Part shown: positions 48,383 to 57,667 of the stretch, in pieces
How positions within the stretch are numbered: position 1 is the stretch's first letter
How the letters are laid out: every line of letters begins with the position of its first letter
Assembly: GCA_019914995.1 (NCBI GenBank)
Contig: CM034138.1
Span: forward strand, 558,001 to 622,000
From: Acanthochlamys bracteata
Lineage: Eukaryota > Streptophyta > Magnoliopsida > Pandanales > Velloziaceae
DNA: 64,000 bases
Reading direction: 5' to 3'
Notes under the pieces: generated by a model
What the model was told of the DNA's origin: nothing
Seen by the model: only the letters and a program-made list of their open reading frames with translations
The model's database searches: none
Translations under genes and position numbers: made by a program

Positions 48383-50883
48383 ATTTGAAACAGATTGGTT
48401 AGATTACTGGACTGATATCTCAAGATATTTGGTTTTTGTTTCGATTGTCTACATGTCTAATCTGATATTTTGGGGCGGTTTGGCATTCCATTCTAGAAGA
48501 GCAGCTTTTCAACTTTTGTAGTTCCAAAACCTTCTACAATAATTTATTTAGAAATTTAAAAATATAAAAATATTCTAAATAGTGTGATATTGTTATTGCT
48601 CATTTGTATTATTATTTTAAGTAAAAAAAGTAAAGATTGATTTTCGAAATAAGACAAAAATACCTCCATTTCATAAAAGCACTTTTTTGAAAGCACTCCC
48701 AAACGCTTTGTTAATACCTGGCTCTGTTGTTAACTTGTGAAACATTTTTGCTTTTGGTGGCACAAGAAGAAATGTATAAATTTCTGATTGTTCGTGAATA
48801 TTATGTGTAAGATTTGAGCTTAGAAAATTCTGTAGGTTTGCTGTGTAGAAGAGCTATTCTATGGTGAAGTTACAACGTTTGAATTTGTTGTCTTGCATTT
48901 TGTATTTGGAAACTACATGTTTGCTATCTGCTTTGGATTTTTCATATTGAATTGAAATTTTGAAAGAGCCTAACCTTGTAGTTCTTATTGAAAATTGTTG
49001 TAGGAAGGATTCCCTTTGCTTTTCTCGAAGATATCCACTCAAGATTTGTGAAGACCTATGGTCGATCTTGTCATACAGCACTTGCCTATGGGATGAACGA
49101 TGAGTTTTCAAGGGTCTTAAGTCAACAGATGGACTATTACTCAAATGATCCTAATGCCGATAGGATAAACAGGATGAAAGGTGAAATGAGTCAGGTATGT
49201 ATGCCATGAATTTATGTAGTTCTTGGTTCACTTTCAGGTGTGAGAGCTTTCTTAAGAAATTGGCCACATGTGCTAGATGCAATTGTGATAGACCTAATAT
49301 CCTGCGGTATCTCTTTTTGAAGTATGTGCTCAGTAGTGGTTGTGTTTCTCAACAGTTGATGTTTTCAATTGGGTCTGTGACTAAAAATTATCCTTTCTGC
49401 ATCAACAGTAGTGTGATCCTGTTATTATGGAGCATATTATTTGGAAATAAAGGAGTTTTCTATAAATTATTGAGATGATTGTAAGAACGTGATATTTCTG
49501 CCTAATTTGGTATTTATCACTCTAAATGGTGGCACCTTATCTATTTCGTTCTTACATTTGTTTATGAACATGTAGTTTGACTCTTAATTGTAGTTTGACA
49601 CAAAAAGATTTGCAGGACTAGAGAAACATGTGTTAGTGCTATGCATGCAACTGAGTATATTCCACTAAGTTCCTGGGATGGAACATAAGCTGAATGATCC
49701 TCTAGCCAATAATGAGGACATCTGTATTTGTCACAACTTACATTATCTATGTGCTCATAGACTTGAGTCCATGTGTTGCTAATGCCATACAAATTGCGCC
49801 ATACATATTGCGCATTCACAGGCATAAGAATGTTAGATAATGATGAAGGCATTAAGGTACACATTATGTAGACCAGGCAAATTGGATGCCTCATCTCTAC
49901 CATTCACATTAAAGGTTTACCTTTGTAATGTTTTTTATGCATAATGGTGGATTAGATGCATTTTATTTATAGTGTAGAGCAAGATTGGTCTAACACCTTT
50001 TGCATGTTACTCAAATGTTACATTTCAAGAAGTTGCATTTATTAGTTTGCATGTTAGTCGTTACTTTAAGAAAGAATTAGCACTTTATGAGTACTACTTT
50101 TTGCTTTCTTTTCTTTTTCCTGTTCCGATTTATATGTTATTTGCTATCAACAATATTCAATTCAGGTTAAGAGTGTGATGATTGAGAACATTGACAAAGT
50201 CCTAGAAAGAGGTGATCGGTTGGAAGTACTTGTGGACAAGACTGCAAATTTGCAGGGAAATACCGTTCGTTTCAGAAAGCAATCTCGTCGTCTTAGGACC
50301 AACATGTGGATGCGAAATGTTCAGCTCACGTATGTAACACTTTGCTGCTAACTGTCTATGCTCTTTATTTTCTGGTGTATTGTTACCTCTAAAAAGTTCT
50401 TCACATAGTGGATGGTAATGATTCATACACAAGAACAGAAAAGAAATTTAGAAAACAAAAAGAATTACAAAAGAGAAGGAACAGATAATTGCTAGAAGCC
50501 TTTTCTTTGGGTTAAATGACTGTTAGGAGTTGTATATGAGACTAAGCTGCTAAGTTTATAGTTTTATCTCTACATGTAAATTTAGGTTCGTTCAAAGTCT
50601 TGTAAAACTATTGTAACATGGTTCCTTGATGACTGATACAGCAATTCAGCATGTATCATAGATGCAAGTCAACTGATATTGGTGCCTCCAATTTGGTTAT
50701 TATATTCAACTAGGTTTGCGTGTGTCTTGGTTCTCGAGTTCCAAAGTCAGTGCATATGAAATATGACCTAATAGGAAGTATATCTTTTGTAGGGTGTTGG
50801 TGATCATCGTCGTGTTGATCATAATTTATGTGATCGTAGCTGCTGTATGCAATGGGATCACACTACCCTCCTGTATTGGATAA
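48104..50883 (+). CDS. VAMP713: VAMP71-family longin R-SNARE (VAMP711/713 type)
   Basis: Vesicle-associated membrane protein expected on the vacuole/late endosome membrane in homotypic vacuole fusion. Exons 48104-48326, 49004-49194, 50166-50329 and 50793-50883 join in frame to 222 aa, the normal length. The N-terminal longin domain begins MTIIYAVIARGTVVLAEHS and includes DRYVFHVKRTDGITALCIAD and RRIPFAFLEDIHSRFVKTYG. The R-SNARE coil has the zero-layer arginine in ENIDKVLERGDRLEVLVDKT. A tail anchor (TVLVIIVVLIIIYVIVAAVC) precedes the short end NGITLPSCIG. Sequence is closer to Arabidopsis VAMP711/713 than to VAMP714, but the member number is uncertain. Intron 1 begins GTAAGC and runs straight into a CT microsatellite. 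Confidence 0.92.
48333..48382 (+). repeat. (CT)n microsatellite abutting the VAMP71 intron 1 donor
   Basis: About 50 bases of CT with one TTT interruption, beginning six bases after the GT of the exon 1 donor. Confidence 0.9.
48475..48705. repeat. AT-rich MITE-like insert, family 2, in VAMP71 intron 1
   Basis: 231-bp block with inverted ends: GCGGTTTGGCATTCC on the left and the right end reading GCGTTTGGGAGTGC on the reverse strand. A subterminal AGAAGAGCAGCTTTT / AAAAGCACTTTTTTG pair is also inverted. The length is in the range of the block at 33184-33426. Confidence 0.5.
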
Positions 50884-51924
50884 TAAAAAACCTTTGATCA
50901 TAGTCAGTGTTCAATGTTGTTGTTGAGTTCAGTATTTGTTTGGAATTTGCAGATTGTTGATTTAAATTGTTCCATGTGGCTTGTGCTTTTCTGTTTGGAA
51001 CTCATAAGCTATCATCTGACCGAAAGTTGTACAAAAGGAATTATGTATAGTTCTGTTCTTTCTGCCCCGATCATTTGTTATATATCTGTTGTAAGCATTT
51101 TTCTTAAACCTAAATGGAGTCATTGATTCTTCACTGTAATTAGTAACCTTCTCCAGTAGAAATCTTGTTAGTGGGATTTACATTTTGTACTGTGTTATTG
51201 TATGTTTATATTCTTTGTTTGCAATATATATTATCTGTTTCAGTTAAAACTTTTGATCAAATTTGCCCCTAGAATTGGACCTGATGATATGAGCTTTTAC
51301 CTTTGCGTTACTCTTGAAATTCTGATATGTGAATACTGAAAGTAATGGCAATGGTGCTACTACGGCCTACAGGTCCCTAATTTAAGTCTGAGCGTATAAT
51401 CTTGTGTCAGTGTCGAGGCATGCCGCACGGGCATCTTAGTTCGTGTTTCAAATATTCGTAACTGAGTTTAATAAAAATAAAAAATAGAAAGTAAAGTTTT
51501 TTGAAAAATAAAGTGAAGTGAAGTTCAGTATTTGTGTTTCAATAGATTTTGAAAGTGTGTTGAAAATTAAAAGATATAATTGTATTGAGAAGTGTACAAA
51601 TAAAAAAATTAGAGTTGGAGTTTCGCATATGAAAGTAGAGTTTTGAGTTTTTTGTATAATTGAAATATATGAACTGTTCGGAACTCAAAATTTGGCGGAA
51701 GAAAGTGAAGTTATCGTAAACATTCGAGCTTTACAAATTAGAAACTCTACCAAACAATATCAAAGTGCTAATTATTTAATTATTTTATGCTTATAATGAA
51801 TCCTAGGAGATTATTTCGAATACTTGAAAATAAGATATTCTTAAAATATAACTAGTTTGAAGTTTTTAAAGTAAGTTTAATTGTATATAGAATAAAAGGG
51901 TGGGGATATAATTATAGGATGGGG

Positions 51925-52290
51925 ATATTTCGCTCTTACTTTTAGGAGCATCAGAGGCACCGTCATATTTACAATGACTTAAATTTAATTTTCACTAGAA
52001 GCACTACGAGTTAGAATTTTTTTGATAAAATTTTAGCTCAATTGGATCACAAATCGATCTTTATTGGTTCTCTTGATCAAGAGTCACTATATATGTTTTT
52101 AAATTTTTTATTTTTCTATCTTTTTTATTAATAGAATGGTTAAAGATTGATTTATAATCGGATTGAATTGAAATTTTATTACAAGATTTTAACTCATAGT
52201 ATTTTATATTTAACTGTGAATATTGAATTCGAACATTGTGAGTGGGCCGGTGCCCTATGGTGCTCCCAAAATGCTTCTATTTATATCATA
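51925..52290. mobile_element. Foldback (long-hairpin) element A, non-autonomous
   Basis: About 365 bp that folds back on itself. The left arm reads GGAGCATCAGAGGCACCG, then ACTACGAGTTAGAATT, TTTTAGCTCAATTGGATCAC and AATCGATCTTTATTGGTTC. The right arm on the reverse strand reads GGAGCACCATAGGGCACCGG, ACTATGAGTTAAAAT, TTTCAATTCAATCCGAT and AATCAATCTTTAACCATTC in the same order. Arms have diverged by a visible number of substitutions and small indels, so the element is not recent. No open frame. Family is not recognised. Confidence 0.7.
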
Positions 52291-52297
52291 TATATAT

Positions 52298-52722
52298 ATA
52301 TAGGAAGGATATGGGTACTTTTTTTTTAAGGGCACTTCTGGACACTCCCTCTTTGATTTATGGTCGGGGTGATTTTTAAATTCAATCTCTACCATGGGAT
52401 ATGAAGAATTATGAGTTAAAAATATACCCATAAAATTTCAGCTCAATCAGAATACGGATTCGCCTCCATCCAGTCACTTGATCAAGATGACAGAAATGAT
52501 ACAACGTATATATTTTAAAGTTTTTTTTATTTTCTGTCATCTTGATCAAATGATCGGATGGAGATAAATTCGTGGTTCTATTGAGCTGAAATTGTATAGG
52601 TATGTTTCTAACTCATAGTTATTTATATCCAACGGTAGAGATTGGATTTAAAAATCATCATAAATTGAAAAGAGAGTGTCCGAAAATACCCTTAAAAAGA
52701 GAATACCTCTATTCCTATATAT
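52298..52722. mobile_element. Foldback (long-hairpin) element B, related to element A
   Basis: About 425 bp bounded on both sides by (TA)n. The left arm begins TATAGGAAGGATATGGGTAC and the right arm on the reverse strand begins TATAGGAATAGAGGTATTC. Both then read GGACACTC, TTTATG, GATTTTTAAAT(T/C)CAATCT, ATGAGTTA, AATTTCAGCTCAAT and TTGATCAAGATGACAGAAA in order. A short AT loop joins the arms near 52515. The motifs GAGTTA...TTTCAGCTCAAT recur in all four arms of A and B, which indicates one family. The TA flanks could be a TA target duplication or insertion in a TA microsatellite. Confidence 0.78.
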
Positions 52723-52983
52723 ATATATATATATAGTATGATGTCTAATTTATTTATATTTTTAATTTAAAACTAAAAATATTATAAAGATTATTAAAAT
52801 GATAAAAACTTACTTATAAAAAATGTCATAGTTACTATTAAATACCTCCTTAATTATACAGAATCGACGCATCAGCTACAAAGACAACGTGATCACATGT
52901 TGAAACCCATGACAGTGATGACACATACTTAATCATGATCGATTAACAGTACCTTAGTATAATCCGAACGTGAGATGTTTCCG

Positions 52984-53196
52984 AGCCCGTTTGTGATTAT
53001 ATTTTTCTAATGATATTTTTTAATTTTTAATTTTATATTTTTAAATAAATATTTTATAAATATTTACAAATTTAGAAAACGTAAAAAAATTTAACATAAT
53101 AAAATATTTTTATTACATATTTTATTTTTTAAAAAATAAAAATATTTTATATTTTACAAAAATTTTATTTTTATAAATATTTCTAAACGCCCGAGC
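52984..53196. repeat. AT-rich MITE-like insert, family 2
   Basis: A/T block bounded by GCCCGTTTGTG and CTAAACGCCC; the hexamer CCGAGC flanks it on both sides and could be a target-site duplication. The interior carries TTTTTTAATTTTTAATT and ATTTTATAAATATTTA like other family 2 blocks. Confidence 0.45.
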
Positions 53197-53423
53197 AGCC
53201 TGTTCTAAATAAGTAAAAAGTTATCGACTGCGTTTTGGGTTTGGTTTTAGTTAATTCTATAACCTGAACGCGGCGGCACGATAGCAGGAGACTCGATTAA
53301 TTAGAAGCACGCTTTGCTTTACTTGCGGGTTCAGCATCTCGTGGCTCTACACGTGTCAGATGCGCTACCCCTTTCGCTCCACACTGCGGTCCAATTTCAG
53401 ACCGTAAGATATTCGCGCTACTC

Positions 53424-53431
53424 TATAAATA
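53424..53431 (+). promoter_or_regulatory. TATA box of the ACR2-type gene
   Basis: CTCTATAAATAGAATC, a consensus plant TATA box, about 150 bases before the first leader donor at 53575. Confidence 0.55.
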
Positions 53432-54199
53432 GAATCAAGATGACATTATTCGATTGTTTTCGTTCGCTTGAAGAAGAAGACATAAATTATCTTTTTATCT
53501 AGAATAGGAAAGCAGAACAACAACGATTTCTCGCTCTTTCCTCAGTTTGATATTCAGATAAGGCAACTGATCGAGGTACGCATTTTCCTTTATCTTTTTT
53601 GTTCTTATTTCTGTAGAAACTTTCCATGTGGAAAATGAGGAAGGTTTGATGAAGATAGAAAGCTTGTTACTGATTGATTCCTGTGTGTTTTCTTCATTTT
53701 TATGTAAAATTTCTGTTTTTTTTTTGGAGTTTTATGTTATTTCTATTTGTTTATCTGTACTCTGTAGTGAAATCCGCTAGTGGATTGAATTTTATTCATG
53801 TATCATCTGAATCTATGTAAGTTCAATGAAAAATTTGAATTTCTAGAGGGACGGTTGAACGTAAGTGATCAGTTATTGTGTTGATTTAGGAATGACAGAT
53901 TAGTTTGGTGTAAATTTTAAAATGAATTGTCATTGAAGAGATCAACAATATAGCTCTGCTTTGATAATACTAAATGCCAGTTAGATTCCAAGAGAACAAG
54001 ATCAACAAGAGCGACTTTTGTCGAAGTGTATTCACCTTTTGCATTGGAAACCGAGCGTTTGGTGTATCATTGGTTGATTCTATTTACTGGATTTAGGTTT
54101 GAGTTCTTGTTTCTAAAGTTGTTTTTGTCACTGAAATTGTCCAATTTCCGCTGTATTTCTTTACATTTTTTTCTTTTTGTTTGTGTAGGAGCCAGGAGA

Positions 54200-54259
54200 A
54201 TGGCTATTGAAGAACATGAGTTGTTGAATGCATATTTGCAGCTGTTAAAGGATTTGTAA
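54200..54259 (+). other. 19-codon uORF in the ACR2 leader
   Basis: Open frame MAIEEHELLNAYLQLLKDL within a leader exon that starts after the acceptor TTGTGTAG at 54188. It ends before the main ATG in any splice form I can draw, so it would be a uORF. Whether the peptide is conserved is unknown. Confidence 0.4.
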
Positions 54260-54649
54260 TCTCATAAGTTGCTATTTGAAGATTTGTGAAAAGATAGGGT
54301 AACACTCAATTAAAATTTACCCTATTTCTTTGAATCATGTTCTAAGGCTCCAGTAGCTCGTAATATACTTTTACTTCAGCAAAGTAGATGGTCCTAACTT
54401 TAGCTTAAGATGTTACATAAGCTAGCGATTTTGCCTTCGAATTCTGTGATCTTTGGGAAAATATTTAGCTTTGAAGATACTGTACATTCAAGCTCTTATG
54501 CTATATATATGTTTCTCATTTGTCTAGAAATTCAGATTTTTACAAATAATCAATGGAGAGTTATGTGTAGTAAAATCAGCACATGGCATTTGGGTATCAT
54601 GGCAATATAAACTTTGTAACACAGTTCTTTTGATGATTTTTTGTACAGC

Positions 54650-57492
54650 ATGAAGAAAGTTTGCTGCCCCTACTTTGATCCTGAGTTTGAGATCCTTGAC
54701 GAGAACCTATATGGACCAAGGTTACAATAATTTTACCCTTTTTCAGTGATGTATAATTAACTAAATTATTAACATCTGTAAATACAGGGTGTGTGTTGAC
54801 AATGAAGCTTGTGGGAAATGTACAGTGGTGAAGGTAAAACCATACCAGGAAATAGTTTCCGTAGTTATTAGTAATTTGATTGCAATATCAAGTAATGCTT
54901 GTCGATTCTTTTCTCCCTTTTGTTTTTTTGAGGAATTGAGCCATGCTGGTAATCTCATTGCTAGGTGGAAAGTCTCAACAAACAAGGTCTTTTACTTGAA
55001 GTGGTGCAAGTATTAACAGATCAGGACCTATTCATTTCCAAGAGCTACATTTGCTACGATGCAGGATCAGAGTGGTCCATGGATGGTTAGCTTTTTAAAT
55101 ATCTTTTCTACTGTTATTTTTTGGCTTGGGATGATGTATGTACTATGCATGTCTCATATCGATGATATTTATTGAATCTCTAGAGATAAGAAAACCAAGC
55201 TCACTAAAACATAGTTGTAGACACTACTCAAGACAATTAGATAAGACTATACATGTTTTAAGTTGTTAATCCCCCTTTGAATATATGCACCTAAACAAAT
55301 TGGACATGCTATCAAAAGAGAGGGCTTAGTTAACCCAAGGCTTAATTTTGCACAAGCTGTAGGGCACCTTTGGGATGGCTGAAAAAGTAGAGGTTTTTGT
55401 TCAGAAAGCTTTTCAGAAATTTTTTTAAAAAGCTTTTCGGTCCTAAACAAGTATCAGATGTATCTTCATATTTCTTGCAGTTTTTCATGTGAAAGATCAA
55501 CAAGGTTACAAAGTCACAGATGAAAAGGCCATCAGCTATATACAGCAGGTTAGGCTGAGATCTTTCCTCCCTTTCCGCTTGGACAATATAGTACTCAAGA
55601 TATTGCACGCTCAGATGACGTCGCCCTATTTTTGTTTTCTGTTCTGTCTGATAAAGGGCTCCCTGAAATTTGTAATTTCTGTTTTCACATATGTTTACCC
55701 TTATCTACGTAGGAGTTCCTTTCTCTTGGTTGCATTGAATTTTGAACTTTGTATATAGAGGTTTTCTTTTACTATTTTGGTTTTTTAAAGAGATTTTATG
55801 TTACTCATATGCTTTTTCGTATTTGAGGCCATACTTGCTGTTGCAAAGGATCTTAGGAGGTCTGGATCCGTAGAGAGCTCTACCAAACATGCTGCAAGTG
55901 CTGAGTCTTCATTTGAGTTCACGGCTATAGAGATGGTTGGTGTCAATCGACCAGGGATTTTCTCTGAGATATCAGCTGTCCTCGCCGAAGAGAAGTGCAA
56001 TGTCGTCGAAGCTCATGCTTGGAGCCATAATACTTCTCTGGCATGTGTAGCATACATCTCTGATGAGTCCTCATCAACTTGTATCAATGACCCCAATCGA
56101 CTCGCTACCATTGAGGACCACCTCTCTACCATTCTTCGACCAGCAACAGTTACTGATGATGAGTACAAAGGTGCAAAGACGCACTTTTTAGACTGTGATA
56201 GTTTGATGAGTCATACAGAACGGCGGTTGCATCATCTAATGCTATCAAATCGAGATTTTGATATGCAACCAGATCCTGAAAGAACTCCATTGTCATTACC
56301 TAGTAGCAGTATGGAAACTAGTAAAGGGGAGAGGAAAGCGAAGGTGTTGATAGATTCCTGTAAAGACAGAGGATACTCTGTAGTGACAGTTGAGTGCGCA
56401 GATCGGCCCAAACTCATGTTTGACATAGTTTGTACACTGACAGATTTGCAATACCTGATTTTCCATGCTTCGATAGCCCTCGTGAATTTTACTCCTACCA
56501 GGTCAGTAGTATTTTGCTTGCGTTCCTCAACACCAGGACTAGTGTGGCACTTGTTTCTTGCTCTGAATGTTCTGCAACGCTGCTCTTGAAAGATGAAAAA
56601 GCTAGTGAGGTGATTTTTGGATTATTTATTTTAGGAGTACTATGTTAGACGAAAAGATGGTTTCCTGATGGATTCAGCTAGCGAAAAACTAAGAGTACAA
56701 AAGTGTTTGGAAGCTGCAATCGAACGCAGAGTCTGCGAGGTAATAATCTAACTTCCTGTGATCTCTTTTTTCTTTCCATCTTTCTTCTCCCTTTACTTTT
56801 ATTTTCCAATGAAGAGCATCTTCTTCCCTTTAGTACGTCTCTCTGTTTTATGAGACTGCTACGATGATATAATTGCAAATCATCAACATCTTTATAGTTG
56901 TTCTGGTCATTAAATTTCTGGGAAACTTTTAATCATTATAGTGTCTGTTTACTTATTTTTTTCTTTAAATTTAGAAGGCATAATGTGTTTATAAAATTTT
57001 TATACATACAATTCTTTTAAGCTAAAAACTTATTTGAAATGATTTAAAAAATTAGACTAAATATTTCTTATATACTGAATTGTCTTCTTTGGATTATGTC
57101 AGGGTATTCGATTGGAGTTATGCGGGCGAAACAACACAAGACTGCTTCCTAATGCCACTCGAATACTCCGTGAATACGGCCTCACAGTTGCCCAAGCAGA
57201 TATCGCAACTCAAGGAGAAGAAATGAAGCATGTATTCTGCGTCCAAGATTTTTCCGGCAATAATGAAGTCGACGCAGATGTAGTTGAAAAAGTCCGACGG
57301 GAGCTTGTACCCCTTGCTGCCTGTATCAAGAGTGAACAAATGCCGCATACTCCCAAGTCATTCGATGACATCAGCCGCAAGGACTCGAGTCCACAGAAAA
57401 GCAGCCCACCGTCGTCGTTCGGTAGCTTGATTAGATCACAAATCGAACGAATCTTTCTTACCTTTGTGTCAACTTCACCAAACTTTAGTTAA
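54650..57492 (+). CDS. ACR2: ACT-domain repeat protein, ACR2 type (one apparent frame break)
   Basis: Plant ACR proteins carry four ACT amino-acid-sensing domains; ACR2 function is poorly known. Exons 54650-54720, 54788-54833, 54965-55085, 55481-55548, 55828-56501, 56635-56739 and 57103-57492. Start MKKVCCPYFDPEFE and ends such as SLIRSQIERIFLTFV match Arabidopsis ACR2 from memory. ACT1 spans CTVVKV to VFHVKDQQGYKV; ACT2 is EMVGVNRPGIFSEISAVLAE with VEAHAWSHN; ACT3 is VTVECADRPKLMFDIVCTL; ACT4 is LELCGRNNTRLLPNATRILR. In exon 5 the frame that carries YLIFHA must give way to the frame carrying FDSPREFYSYQ before the donor at 56501, so one base appears missing near 56468; about 491 codons would otherwise be open. 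Either this copy is damaged, splicing uses an alternative in-frame donor (CTC|GTGAAT), or the base is an assembly error. Confidence 0.85.
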
Positions 57493-57667
57493 CTGTTAAT
57501 GATATTTTGAAAAAAGAATTAAAAGCTTTCTATTTAAATTCTTTAGTACTTAAATATTATAATCGGGCTTCGATTCCTTTTCGTGATTCGATCTCAAAAT
57601 CTTGATCTAGTGGATTATATAGAGATGATAATACGTTTAATAGTCATTGATCGGAGATCGGAATCAA
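57493..57667. other. Short spacer
   Basis: 175 bases between the ACR2-type stop codon and the EREL relic. No feature seen. Confidence 0.5.

Larger units (their letters stand above)
50884..54649. other. Long spacer and ACR2 leader: foldback elements, AT block, promoter, 5' UTR introns
   Basis: From 50884 to about 51400 is VAMP 3' UTR and unassigned sequence. 51430-51900 is AT-rich without a recognised element. 51925-52722 contains two foldback elements. 52984-53196 is a family 2 AT block. The ACR2 promoter follows with a TATA box at 53424, then a leader with donor CTGATCGAG|GTACGC near 53575. A leader exon near 54189-54300 carries a 19-codon uORF, and an acceptor TTTGTACAG lies immediately before the ATG at 54650. 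Confidence 0.5.

Noticed and set aside
48270-48521. Leu-Ser repeat peptide from the CT microsatellite
   Set aside because: Frame created by a dinucleotide repeat inside an intron.
51430-51900. AT-rich stretch with repeated AAGTGAAGTT-like words as a third foldback element
   Set aside because: I could not align its two halves as an inverted repeat, so it is left as plain spacer.
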